Source: Globodera rostochiensis (lineage: Eukaryota > Nematoda > Chromadorea > Rhabditida > Heteroderidae). From it: a stretch of DNA of 64,000 nucleotides. A program made the translations under genes and the position numbers. Under the pieces are notes generated by a model that saw only the letters and a program-made list of their open reading frames with translations, did not search any database and was not told where the DNA came from. How positions within the stretch are numbered: the first letter of the stretch is position 1; the number at the start of each line of letters is the position of its first letter. Shown in pieces: positions 45,050 to 56,325 of the stretch. Location of the stretch: positions 124,001 through 188,000 of the forward strand of contig JAEVLN010000028.1 in assembly GCA_018350325.1 (NCBI GenBank), read 5' to 3'.

Positions 45050-45110
45050 CTAATTTCAGAATGTTTGACGCAAAGGCCGGTCCAAGTGACCCAAGAAGTA
45101 AATGGACAGA
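45050..45110 (+). other. Possible terminal micro-exon, duplicated at 52,374
   Basis: A TTTCAG acceptor (45,059) is followed by MFDAKAGPSDPRSKWTDAGD and an early stop. At 52,374 a similar acceptor precedes MVEANKGPSEEPKNDHFSTK and a stop. The similarity (GPSxxP after an acceptor) suggests related last exons of unknown genes. Weak evidence. Confidence 0.25.
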
Positions 45111-45159
45111 CGCAGGGGACAAACAAATTTAATGGAGGAAATTCAATTCAAACAGAAAA

Positions 45160-46298
45160 TAAATTAAATAATTATAATTGTTGATCACTCATTTGCTGTA
45201 TTAATATTGGAATCTGCGTACATTATTTGCTGTATATTCATTAAAAAGAATTCCAAAAAAACCTTGGAAGATTAAAAAAACCCTTTTATACAATGATTTT
45301 TGCGATATTTTCGTTTTAAAGGAAAAAATCGCCAAATTTATTGATCAGCAGAGAGGAGGTGGAGGACGGCACCGAAATTGTGCAGTCCATAAGGTCGTCC
45401 TCGTCAAACATGGCACATAAATAGGGCCCTTACTATTGGCGCTTCCGGTCCGAACACCGAATGGTCCAAATATCGAAAGCTTTATAACTTTTTTCAATCG
45501 GAACCGATTAGCTCGATGAAACCTCGCGATGAGTTTGAGTTGATGTTATCAAAAAAATGCCCTTTTTGTAAGTTTTCTGGCCCAATTCCATTCTGGACAA
45601 ATGTCCATAAAACCGTTCAAAATGTCCCCTAAATGCTAAATTATTTGATGGCCTCACGATTGGATACGTTTGGGCGCCCATTGGGGGAGCTTTATTTATT
45701 ATTTTTTTTTGTTCTGACTGCTATTGTTTTTTTTGTTAGGGAGGCTAGTCAAAATTTCCAAAAAATTTTTAAAAGTTTTTATTAAGCAAAAGTTTTAGGC
45801 TCATAATATACCTAGTTAAGCTCCACAATTTTTTGAAACAAAAAAAGTTTAAAGTCGATAAAAAGTGTTTCTAAGTGTATTCGGGGGGGGGGGGGGGGGC
45901 GTATGTTTTATTACCTTTACCGTAACTTTTGAATTTCCTTTCTCACAATTAATTCTCTCCGTCCGTCCACATTTTGCTGGGAGCAAATAAAACATTTCAA
46001 ATTTATGATAAAAAAAAGAGATTTAATAATTTCCAACAACGAAAGTGAATGCCCCCCCCCCCCCTCCCCCCATTTTCTGTTGGTCAACATTTTTGCCCAA
46101 AGTAACGCTCATTCAAATATTAAAAAAAAATCCCAACTTTCAGTCTATAAAAATATGTAATTCATTTATTTAAAAAAACTTTGTCATTTTAGAACTAAAT
46201 TTTAGAAAATGCTTACGCATAACCCAAAAATATTTGACTTTATGTCTTCCATTAAATAATAATCTAAAACCAATTTTATCAGTTTTTAGTGAATAAAC
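45160..46298. other. Intergenic sequence
   Basis: AT-rich with poly-G (45,882-45,899) and poly-C (46,052-46,064) tracts. A short GC-richer stretch on the minus strand (about 45,412-45,320; MFDEDDLMDCTISVPSSTSS) looks like an exon fragment but has no clear splice sites or family. Confidence 0.4.
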
Positions 46299-47297
46299 AT
46301 GTTGACCGAATCAACCAATGGCGGCATAACAGCTGCTGATCAGGGTAACAAAATTAATTTAAATAATAATTTATTAAAATCTTTTTATTATATAATTACA
46401 AATCTTTACAGAACATTTGTAGCCAATTTTCATCAATTTTTAGACCCTTCTGGAGAATTGGCACTTTTGCGTGCCAAAATTGCTCAATTGGAATGCCAAC
46501 AATCGATGAATTCTTCAACCTCTTCAAGCGACGGTTTCGTTTTGGTGGCACAAAATGAAAACGGTAGAAAAAGTAAATAAAAATTTTTTTTTTCAGAAGT
46601 TGGGGGCGCCGACACTTTATTCAACCAAAACGAAATTGGAGAAGAGATGAAAATGGAACTGAACTTGGCGAAGGTGAAGCAGTTGCAGGAAGAAATGAAG
46701 GAGGAATTGAAGGACATGAAGCATTACAAGGAGGACATGAAGCAGTACAAGGAGGACATGAAGCAGTACAAGGAGGACATGAAGCAGAACAAGGAGGACA
46801 TGAAACAGTACAATGAGGACATGAAGCAGAACAAGGAGGACATGAAACAGTACAAGGAGGGCATGAAGCAGTACAAGGAGGTGATCGACACAAAGCTTGA
46901 ACAAATGGAGGAATGGAAAATGATTGTGAAGAATCAAATGGAAGAGTTGAAGCAACAACGGGAAATGGATGCTTTGAAGCAGCAACAGAACCAAAAGGAA
47001 GCCAATGACAAAATTGGCTGCTTAAATAAGGACCAACAGAAGCAATTTTTGTTGATGCAAAGTGATCGGAAAGCAATCCGGGAAAGACTGAATCGACTTA
47101 AGCAAAGGCAAACGGCCAATTCTGATCAACAACAAAAAACTGATCAACAACCACAAAGGAGTGCCGTTATTGGCGAAAAGTTCAGCAATTTAACAAAAAA
47201 TGTATTTTTTTTTGTTGCGAATTCTGCTCTGCGGGGGGGGGGGGGTTATGTCGCGGTTCGAGGTTTTTTGTACAAAGGTTGCCGCGCTTATGAATAA
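46299..47297 (+). CDS. Coiled-coil protein with KEDMKQ repeats (SPRY family, SPRY domain missing)
   Basis: Three exons fit in frame: 46,299-46,344 (phase 1), 46,444-46,563 (phase 1; acceptor CAATTTTTAG, donor GTAGAA) and 46,597-47,297. Exon 2 encodes [17 protein letters not shown], the N-terminal coil of the cyst-nematode coiled-coil/SPRY family. Exon 3 has about eight imperfect copies of KEDMKQYK (46,720-46,880) within a long Lys/Glu/Gln coiled coil. The SPRY domain that should follow is missing: after VIGEKFSNL the frame runs into AT-rich repeat sequence with a poly-G tract and stops. It could be a truncated gene, or a downstream exon may have been lost. The product would be about 288 residues. 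No signal peptide is visible. Confidence 0.6.
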
Positions 47298-47709
47298 TAT
47301 TTATGCCAAATTTGAATAATATAATAAAATTGTATATTTTCTGATTTTTGGTTTTTTCACTAAAAACATTCTGATCGCAAAAAAAAAAATCAGAAACCAG
47401 AAAACGAATTCTGGTGCCTCTTCTAAAAATCAGAACAGAACAGAGCACATCCCTGATCTTTATTGTAAAATTTGTCTTTATTTGAAACCTCCGTCCTTAT
47501 CTTATTTTTAAATTTTGTGAAGATTTTCATAATATTTTGATCCAAATTCAAAATGAGAAAATTTTGAAGCGAATTTTTTAATTATATTTAAATCCAGCCC
47601 CCTCACAAACAAAAAATTGGGCGAAATTCTGCAATTTTTGGTCTAATTTTCTTAACAAACATCCTGGTTTAAAGGCATCGTGTTCAAAAGTTTATATAAC
47701 TCTTTTTAG
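47298..47709. other. Intergenic, with a truncated element end
   Basis: AT-rich. A terminus complementary to CAGGGATGTGCTCTGTTCTG lies at about 47,433-47,455 without a visible partner. Confidence 0.4.
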
Positions 47710-49814
47710 CAACAATGCAATGAACGTCATGAAGAGCAACTGAACAACTTTTTGGAGCAGTACAGCGGAGGGTGTCCGGTGACCGGCGCAAACTCGGCGA
47801 TTCCCACCGCTCCGCTGATTCGCCATAATTTGGCTTCATTCACCGCGGACGACGACGAGCTGATCAAACGTGTGGACTTTGCCTATGCGGAGGCCTATTC
47901 GGCCCATTTTAGCCACAATTTGCCGATTCTCGATGACCGCTATGGCACGATGGGCGTCGACCCGCAACAATTGGGCCGATGAACATGGTCGGTCGGGATG
48001 ATTTTGTGTGTGTAATTCGTTTTTCTCTTTCATAAGGCCCCCCCCCCCCTAACAATTTGTTTGTTGGTGGTGGGTTGAGGTGATTTTAGTGACAGTTTCC
48101 GCTGTTTGATGCTGGTGTTGACCAGGGAGGGGGCCGACGACCTCAAAAAATTCCGGAAATTGGAATTCCGAGACCCCAAAATTTTTCGGAAATCGGAATT
48201 CCGGGGTCTCAAAATTTTTTGGAAATAGGAATCTCGAGACCCCAAAATTTTTCGGAAATTGGAATTCCGACCATCCCTGGTGTTGACCCTACTTCCCAAG
48301 GGGGGGGGGGGGTGTCGGACGAAGGCGCCCATACGACATACGTTGTAAATGTTTTGCAGACCAAAGTCTAAACACAAAGTTTAAAAACCAAATTCGATGG
48401 GCTCTGGCCAAAAAAGTGTTTTGTCGGGGAGGGGAGGGGGACCTTTGTGTGTGTTGAGGAAGGGGTCTTTTGCGTCGTCTTGAGGTTTAAATTTGTTTTT
48501 AATTGGCAGATAATGAACAGATAAAATTGACTATCACTTTCAGAACCTTGCCGACGGATGGCTTAAGTTTGGTAATGAGCTGACCAACGTCACCAAACGC
48601 AGCATCGAGTTCGCCAAAACGCTCAAAGAGTTTGCGGAGGTTAAGCGAGACCACAGAATCCTGGCCTTGAAGAAGGCGGCCTTCGACTTGGCACTCATTG
48701 CACTGGCACAGGTGGGAATGAGAAATTTGTGCATATTTTGGTTCTGTGTAAAATGCTTATACAGCAGCAGCTTTAAGGGGGTAAAATAGGGGGAACGAGT
48801 CGATAAAAAGAAAACGAGTCGTAGGTGGTGAACGAGCTGGGTGGGGGGTGGGGAACGAGTCGATGACCATTCCTTTAAGGGGTCCAAATTTTTTATTCTT
48901 AAATATTTTTAGCATTACCATCAGCCGAGTCAAACACTGCGCGTGTACAACATGGTGTTGCCCGTGGACCAATTTCGCTGCACGGACAAAACGGATGAGG
49001 AGTTTGGCAAGGAGGTTTTTGGGATGTTTTTGCTTCACGTTTATTTAAACGGAATTTTATTTATATTTCGTTTTCATTCATTGAAATTCGCGTCAATATT
49101 TCTGATTTTTCAGCTGATCAGTGTGCTGAAGTTGCTCAGCTCCTTCCAATTGAATGGCACCGAAAGCGCACTTTTGTGCGCCTTTGTGCTGATGGAGCAG
49201 ACGCCGGGCATGGACGCCTTTGTCGGGCAGTTGAAGAAATGTTTGGGTGCCAAACTGCACCAACGGATGCCGTCGGACGGGGGGGACAAGGCGTTGCGCG
49301 AACTGTTCGAGTGCCGTGCCCGCCTCCGACAATTAGCCAAAACGCATCGAAAGTGTTTGGGACGTTTTCGATTGCAAATGATGGGCCATCATCCGATTGA
49401 GCAGCAGCAAGCGGGCACAAGAGGCGCCGAGATGGAGGATCAGGTGGGTGTGTCCCTACGTTTTGCAGGGAGGGCAGATCATCTTGGAGAAAATATGGCA
49501 ACCGGCTCTAAAAATATGACATTTTTATGGCATCGAGGGTTATGGCATTTGCCATAAAAGAAGTCATTCTGGCCTCCATGACGTTTTGCCAACGTTACAT
49601 TTTGTGTTACGGTTTGCCACGAAATTTGCCACCACACATAAAACTTTTTTTTTGCTGGGTTGGCAAAGTGTAAGGTTGGCAAAACGTTGTATCACCGGAG
49701 GATCGGGGCTTAAATTTCGGCAAATTTCAACTTTTTAATACTCATTTTGTTAAGGCCAATGTGCTCGGCAACTTTCCGCCCCTTTACACGGAACTCTTTG
49801 CCGAAAGCGATTGA
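47710..49814 (+). CDS. Nuclear hormone receptor, ligand-binding half (ROR/HR3/NHR-23-like)
   Basis: Five exons, the last four clean and phase 0: 47,710-47,982, 48,544-48,711, 48,913-49,038, 49,114-49,443 and 49,755-49,814. Exon 2 has the helix-3 to helix-5 signature (TKRSIEFAKTLKEFAEVKRD, then LALKKAAFDLALIALAQ). Exon 4 has FQLNGTESALLCAFVLM and the helix-10 region (LRQLAKTHRKCLGRF). The last exon gives the AF-2 helix FPPLYTELF, the coactivator-binding motif shared with the ROR/HR3 group, a moulting and development regulator in nematodes. Two problems: no DNA-binding zinc-finger exon is found upstream in the window, and exon 1 ends at an in-frame TGA (47,980) without a good donor. The gene may be partial, or its 5' part may lie in the gap region. 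Assignment to NHR-23 is tentative. Confidence 0.7.
48123..48279. mobile_element. 157-bp hAT-like miniature in a receptor intron
   Basis: Termini CAGGGAGGGGGCCG and CGACCATCCCTG, flanked by the exact 8-bp repeat GTGTTGAC (48,115-48,122 and 48,280-48,287). The body is tandem GGAAATTGGAATTCCGAGAC-type units. It lies in the first intron of the nuclear receptor model. Confidence 0.88.
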
Positions 49815-51597
49815 TTGACTTTTACGTAAAGATTATTTTACATTGGGCGATTTTGTTGTGTTGTCATCAATTCATGATTAAGCCTAAATATTCTTTTTGA
49901 TGTGTGGCCATTTTTATTGGGATGACCTATCTGGGCCCGTAAACAATGTCCCGACCCATGAATATTTTAAAATTTTGTTGAAAATGCAAAAAATAAAAGA
50001 TAAAAATATTGAATAAACTTTATTAAATAGAAAAAAGTCCCCTCTACAAAACTCCATATGTGTCGCATTTTAAGTGTAAATATTTTTAATATTATTTTAA
50101 AAAGTGTTATTCAAATTCCGACTTTTTTTGTGCTTTTTCAGCCAAATAAAAAATAACTTCTCAATTATTATTATTCCCCGCGTTTTTGTTGCTGTGCCTG
50201 GCGTCCATGGTTTCTATTTTGCCCCCGTAAACGTAGCATTCGCCCCGTTTTTGGATTGAGTGGCACGGTTTTGCCCCTTTTCGGCCTTGAATTCAATTTA
50301 GTTCAATTTAATCAGAAGTTAATTAATTAATGTATATTTTTTAAATTAGTAAACATTCCAAAAAAGCGACAAAACAATATGCCAGAAGAAGGAATAACAT
50401 TTTTTTTTTCACAAACATCGTTAAAATCTTCAAAAAAAATTTCCCCGCGGCGCCTATCCGCACCGCCTACCCCCCCCCCCCTTTCCCCCCATTTTTTTAA
50501 AAAGCTTCAAAAAATTACCGTCTTTTTAAATGGTGGTGGCAAATCTCTTGGTACTTTTCCGGCAGCTATTTGGGAGGCATAAAGCAACAATTTGGGCCAA
50601 AATATCATCGAATTGGTCCGAACCGTACGATTTGTTCAGCGCGTTCGTTGTTGACCTTTTTTTTAAATTTGAATGTGCGGCATCCAAACGGAAAAATACC
50701 AATCTTTTAACAAAATTGAGTCAAAAATCCAAAATTTTCTCGGCGGCGCCTATCGGCACCCCCCTCCCCCCCCCCAGTGGAAGCAAAAATAAAAATTAGA
50801 GGAAAAGTCAAAAACGAATTCTAACAACGAATTTTTTAAGCTTTTATATTTATTTTTACACTCATTTTTTTTCACAGCAGCCCTAATACAAAAACGTGTG
50901 TAATACATAAGACGTAATTTTTCCTTTTTGTCCCCCCCCCCTCACACAAAAAAATATTTCTAAAAAACTTATGAGCAACAAAATGCATTCCAAGCCCCTG
51001 GCAGCTTAATAGAGACCGGACGCAATTTTGTGGGATTTTGTAAGCCCGGTCCCGTGTGATTTTGGTCGGATTTTTGGACCCCCGGGCTTCTATAATTTTT
51101 TCAGTATTAATCTTTTTCATATATTTTTCCAAAATTTTGTAGTTCTTCCATAAAACTACCTAATATAACTTTTGAATAAATAGAAAAAAAATCATTCTCA
51201 ACTTCTTTAAAAAAATAAATTTAGATATTTTAAAGAAGGAAATGATGTTGAACAAACAATGAACTGGGCTTTGCTCTGTTTGCGAATAATTAATAATAAT
51301 TTTAAAAAATAATTTGATCAATAAATTTTATTTATATATAAAAAAATATTTTGTTTTTTTTCTAATGATTTAGTTTTTAATGTAACAAAAGTTATTCTCT
51401 TAATTTAAAAATGGCTTTTTGTTGGTGTTAATTATAATTAATCGACGTGTATTAAAATGAAAACAAGAAAGAAAAAAGTAGTCCAATTTAAATTTGTGCC
51501 AGATGGCCAAACTCTCGGGTTCGTCCGTTTTTTACAACAACAACAAAAAGAGTTGTTTTTGAAAGCGGTAGTTAAATAAATTTGCTCAGCAATCAAA
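49815..51597. other. Intergenic with degenerate repeat modules
   Basis: No supported gene. Two degenerate hairpin modules (50,444 and 50,740, minus orientation), poly-C tracts (50,471-50,480, 50,932-50,941) and a small TAGAGACCGG...CCGGGCTTCTA inverted repeat (about 51,009-51,093) without target duplication. Confidence 0.45.
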
Positions 51598-51698
51598 TCA
51601 ATTCTTATCGAGTGCGTCGCCGTGGGCGTCGTCGACAAAAACTTCGGAAGCGGGCGACGAGGCCCGGACATTGTCGGCGGGCGAGAGCAGCTCGGGAT
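51598..51698 (-). CDS. Possible C-terminal exon fragment of an unknown gene
   Basis: On the minus strand, ELLSPADNVRASSPASEVFV then DDAHGDALDKN and stop. Codon third positions are strongly G/C against AT-rich flanks, suggesting real coding ancestry. A 54-bp element has inserted at its upstream edge (51,699-51,752). No family recognised. Confidence 0.35.
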
Positions 51699-51752
51699 CA
51701 GGGATGGGGCAGGTCGAGAAAAAGACCGGGGTTTGGCTCTCGGGTATCCCTG
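51699..51752. mobile_element. 54-bp hAT-like micro-element
   Basis: Termini CAGGGATGGGGCAGG and GGGTATCCCTG. The flanking 8-mers CTCGGGAT and GTCGGGAT match at 7 of 8 positions. One of the smallest such units in the window. Confidence 0.6.
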
Positions 51753-52370
51753 GTCGGGATGCTATCCATTATAGAGCTGTTTCGTCTCGAGTCGGCGGCA
51801 TTGATTTTCTCTGAAAAGGCATCCTTTTTTATATGCCGTGCCAAAGACAGTGTTTGCTTGACCCAAACATTTTGATTATCCCTGGCGATTTTTTGTTGAC
51901 CCAAAAACTGATCAAAGGACATTTTTTGGTTGATCGGCTCTGAAAGGCTATCAATCTGATTCTATTACTACCATTGATCAACCATCTGCTGATCAGGCCA
52001 TGCTCATTGATCAATAGGGAAACACTGGCTTTGTGTGGAACCCTTTGGCCTTTAGTGAATTGCGGAGACTGGTGTTCAGACTCCAAACTTTTTTGCCTTT
52101 TTCTGTTGTTGCCGATTTAATTATTCAGAAATCAAATATATTAAATTTTTCTTTTAATTTATAAAATTTGTTGATTTTAGTGCATAAATAGGTAGTTTTA
52201 ATAGAATTTGTTAAGAAAATGAACACAAAAATTTTGAAAAACAAAAGGGACCTCCCAGGGTTTATGCACTTTTTTTGGACCCCAAAATCTTAACAAATTT
52301 TATAAATTAAAAGAAAAATTTAATATATTTGAATTACCCTACCTATAGTAATTAAAATCTTTTCTTATTT
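51753..52370. other. Intergenic
   Basis: No supported gene. TGATCA sites are frequent (51,905-52,015). An inverted pair TTTAATTTATAAAATTTGTT (52,155-52,173) and AACAAATTTTATAAATTAAA (52,292-52,312) surrounds GGGACCTCCCAGGGTTTATG. Confidence 0.4.
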
Positions 52371-52414
52371 CAGGATGGTTGAGGCAAACAAAGGTCCGAG
52401 TGAGGAGCCCAAAA

Positions 52415-52690
52415 ATGACCATTTTTCTACTAAAAAATTGAACGATAAAATTTAAATAAGTTTGTTTAAACGAGTTTAAAATTAAAATATATATTTATAA
52501 CACTTTTTGTTATTAGTTATGCACCCATTTTAGTTCCTAAAAGATTGGTAGCATTTTTATGCGGTTTGAACCATTAAGTGTTATAAATATATATTTTAAT
52601 ATTAAACTCGTTTAATCAAACTTATTTAAATTTTATCGATCAATTTTTTAGTAGAAAAATGCTCATTTGACATTATATGGAAATGGTTCG
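52415..52690. repeat. Inverted repeat of about 95 bp per arm at the F-box remnant
   Basis: Arm 52,415-52,510 (CATTTTTCTACTAAAAAATT, AAATTTAAATAAG, GTTTAAAATTAAAATATATA) is repeated inverted at about 52,580-52,675. The right arm contains the last codons of the F-box pseudogene on the minus strand ([11 protein letters not shown]). The left arm gives the same codons in plus orientation (HFSTKKLNDKI), so the gene end was duplicated in inverted orientation. Confidence 0.7.
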
Positions 52691-53965
52691 AATCGCATAA
52701 AAATGCTAATCTTTTAGGAACTAAAAGCCAATTGTCTTCGTCCATTTGTCGCAATGTCAACCGCTCCCCCGTCCAATTGTTCGTTAGCTCAAATGGCACA
52801 ACGTCATCGCCCTCCAAAAATTTGATGATGAAATTGGCCGACTCCAAAGCATTGACAAATGTCTAAACCAAAGGGAATAATGGATGGAATAATTTTACAC
52901 ACACAAAATACGGAACAGATAGCAAAAATTGGGCTACATACGGATGATCAGCCTCTCAATAATATCATCGGCTCGAATCATTTTCTATTGTTGTTTCTCA
53001 ATAGCCTCCACGAACATCGGCATTTTCCGAGTTGTTTGATGGCTCTTCCGGATTGCGGGCAGATGGAACTCCAGAACGCCCTGCCACAGCTCCTGATCCA
53101 AGATGTTGCTGACGTGGCTGAGGTCCTGCGCCGTCGAACTGCAAAAAAGAAATGTTTTTTGTTTGTTTAAAAACACTTCTTACTTACCTCACGCCCATAA
53201 TATCCTACAGTTGTATTCTGTTCCGGTTGACCAGTGGGCGCCACAGCTCCTGATCCACGATGTTGCTGACGTCCCTGTTCGCTCTTTCGTCCTTGCTGAA
53301 CACTGCCGGACATGTAGAAACTTTTCAAAGTGAATAATGGATGGAATAATTTTACACACACAAATTGATTATAAAAATGAAATTACTCTTTTGGGTTGGT
53401 CCATTCTCGCCGAAAAACAACCATAATAAAGCATCTTTGGAAGACCATCCCCGCGGGGGGTGAGCAACCAGTATCGATCAAAACATTTGTGCCAAGAGTC
53501 AAAAAGTCAGCGAATGCGTTGAAGGAATTCGATGCCGCTTTGGTCGACGTAACTGAAAGTTCAAAAACTCGTTAACTTTTTAGAATTTTTAGAAAAGAAA
53601 TCGACCTGATTTCAATGCACAAATGAAACTGAAATGTGGGGATTTAGGACTTTTGATTTGATTCATTAGAGTAAAGCTTCGATTCTGTGCCCTTCCCGGT
53701 CCTGAATCAATTTAAGCCTCAAAATCATTCAAAAACCCAAAATTAAAACAAAAACAGCTAAAATTGATTTTAAAAATGCCGAATGAGCATAAAATTCAAA
53801 AAAAGGCAAAATAGGCACCAAGAGTTGAAAAGTGCCAAAACTTTAAAATCCATGCGCAAAAAAAGGTTTTGCCTAAAAATCCCAGTCCAACTCATTAGGA
53901 AATAAACTCACATTTCCTTTATTTGTTATTGCTGCTCTTCGTCGCTTTTGTTGTCCGACATTTTT
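52640..53965 (-). pseudogene. F-box family gene, decayed
   Basis: Minus-strand pieces of the same family as 56,326-57,176. First exon MSDNKSDEEQQ followed by an in-frame stop (53,962-53,930); SYVDQSGIEFLQRIR with an internal stop, then GDGLPKM (53,565-53,420); and the C-terminal part [20 protein letters not shown] with [17 protein letters not shown] (52,860-52,690). The middle of the protein is deleted. A 457-bp direct duplication has inserted between the last two pieces (GGATGGAATAATTTTACACA at 52,881 and 53,340; CACAGCTCCTGATCCA at 53,088 and 53,241). The C-terminal piece shows what the intact neighbour lacks. Confidence 0.65.
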
Positions 53966-54240
53966 AAAATTAATTTTAGCGTTTCGGTAAATCAATTAAT
54001 TCTTAAAATTATGCAATTTATGATTTAAATTGGTATTTTTACTCGAGAAAAATGGATTCCAAAGGCCCGGCAAAATGATCCGTAGAAATGTTTGTGATGG
54101 ATGTGTCGGGGGAAGAATGATTATTTGGAATGGAATTGGACAGCTTTCCACAATTTTTGGGGGTCCAACAATTTATTTATCGGTTGCGGATGACACCAAT
54201 ACACTCTGGGGGGGGGGGGGAGGAAATCAAAAAACATTTT
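53966..54240. other. Intergenic
   Basis: AT-rich, with a poly-G tract at 54,210-54,222. No gene supported. Confidence 0.4.
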
Positions 54241-54249
54241 TAAAAAATC

Positions 54250-54560
54250 AATATTCGGTAAGGCCCCATTTTGCGCGAATGACCGATTGAATGTGCCTGC
54301 GCATCGAAATGGGCGTGTCCAGATTAATCCCCTCCCAGCAGAGGCCGCCTCTTTCACCCTCTCGCCCCAAAGGTCGTCAGAGTTGGCGGGGACCGGGATT
54401 TTTTGTGAAAACCCGGATTTACAGCAAATCTCGGCGTTCGTGCCAAAATTTTTGTGGCGGTGTGGCGGCGGTGTGCTGATGACGACTGGTACATTCCAAC
54501 CACTCATTTAATTGAAAATCAAAATTAAATAATTTAACTAACCAGGGCATGTTTTTGCTT
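54250..54560 (-). pseudogene. Tc1/mariner-like transposase C-terminus, decayed
   Basis: On the minus strand the end of this stretch reads NLDTPISMRRHIQSVIRAKW with GLTEY, then stop. This resembles the C-terminal end of Tc1-type transposases, which typically close with an Arg-rich helix and an AKGG.T.Y motif. Upstream text (SDDLWGER) may be a damaged version of the segment around the third catalytic residue, but lies in another frame. The catalytic DDE residues cannot be identified. Assignment rests on the short C-terminal motif. Confidence 0.35.
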
Positions 54561-56325
54561 CTGTCCTGCCCAAGGTTAGTGTTGGTGGTCAGCTTTACAA
54601 TGACCTGTGAAGAAGCGGTGGCGGATGACGAAATCAATGGAATTAATAAATTTACCCCCTTTTATGTGACACTGTAGTTGGTAAATATGTATGGATCTGA
54701 GCTCCCAGGCTCAAAATCACTCAAAACCACTTTTATAGGGTTTCTTAGGGGCTGAAAGCAATAGAACAATCAAAAGCTTTATTGGGACGAGCATTTAAAC
54801 CGGTCCAATTTTTGAAAAACCATAGGGGGGACATTTTGGTCAACATTTTTGGAGGGATCCGGCCGGCACAGTTCGGATATCTGGAAGCAACTAGAGTTTC
54901 TGTGTTAAAATATTTTTTTTTTAACACGAATCCGAGCTTCATTTTGTGAATTCGGAACCGCAAACCCGAGTTCGATATTCAGAGTAGTAGAATCCTAACT
55001 CCATTTCGAACCTCGAGAACGAATTCGTTGGTTACAAAAATTCCAAAGGATGAACGGAGCCCAACTTCCTAAATTTTGATATTCATTTTGCCCGGAAACC
55101 GGGCACTTGCCGTGTTTTTGGGTCCGTGCCGGTTAAAGTTAGCGGGTTTTGGCAATTTCAATATTTTTGAGACTTTTGTTGAACATTTTGCTAAATTGAA
55201 AAACAGACGAAAACGAATAGTTTTCCGCCGGCTTTTTTTTGAATCGAGTTGCCGGGTTTCAGACTTTTTCCGATGGCATCCCTATTTTCTGTACCCGTAG
55301 GGGGTTTTTTTGGGGAGTCTCTTCTCTAAGGAAAATTTGAACTGCCCGCTGCGCGAGCGGAAATTTTGGTTTGGATCTTGACGATCGGACATTTGACGAT
55401 TGGACATTTTGTCGATTGGACCTTTCCGCCAAATGACATTTCGCCTATTGGGCATTTCACGGGGGTAAACCCAACTCATCCATACCCATCTCATCCATAT
55501 CCAACTCATCCTAAATATCGCGCGATAGCGATAGCGTATCCCTGGGACAAATACTCGAGAATTTTACCCAACCAACAATTCCAAAGTCCAGCCAACTTTT
55601 AAAGGGGAGGCGCGAACGCCGTCCCCCGCATGGGGCCCGGACGTTTCGGCCCCACCCTGCAATTTCTTTTTTGCATATTCAACTAAACAATTTTTATTCA
55701 GAAACTTTTTTCAGATGAACTAATAGGTACATTACAAAATTAATAATTCAAATACAATAATCTGAAAATTTGATTAAATTAGGGATTCATTTGGTAATTG
55801 CTTGAAATGCCAAGAAGAAATTCCAAAATTTTCAACTGGTAGAGTTGTTGGCCGTTTGATGGTTGGAGACGAATTTTGTCGATTGAATAATAAGAAGGTG
55901 TGTTGGAAATGTTGGGAAAAGACCAAATCCCATTGCTTTTATACAGGGGTCCGCGATTCGTACTTATTTCCAAAGTACAGTACTTAGAAACTGACACTCG
56001 TACTTTCAAATTTAAAACCGTACTTGTTTCCAAGAATGTATATTTGGAAAATGAGAATTTGGCGTGAGTGTTGAAGATTTGAAATAGTGAGAATATCATA
56101 ATTTGGCATTGTGTATATTCAAAATTTTCAATAAAAAACCCTTGAATAGAGATGAGATTTACGCAAACATTTTTTGATCGATTAGAAATATTTGTTTCTT
56201 CCATTCCACAATTCCACACACATTTATTCAATCATTAAGACAAAAATATTGTTTAAAATTGCATTGTTTTTAGACTAATTTGTAAGCATCATCGGAATCC
56301 TAAATTAATTTGGATTTTCTACAAA
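54561..56325. other. Intergenic
   Basis: No gene is supported. GACGATCGGACATTTGACGA and GTCGATTGGACCTTT repeats (55,379-55,455), CATCCATACCCATCTCATCC repeats (55,478-55,512) and a lone CAGGGGTCCGCGATTCG terminus (55,945) suggest element fragments. A plus-strand stretch CQEEIPKFSTGRVVG...CWKCWEKTKSHC (55,808-55,935) has a CxxC motif and exon-like quality but no clear start. The 150-codon minus-strand ORF across it is AT-rich and unconvincing. Confidence 0.4.

Noticed and set aside
55779..56231. 150-codon minus-strand ORF as a gene
   Set aside because: AT-rich, no family features, and it overlaps an exon-like stretch on the other strand.
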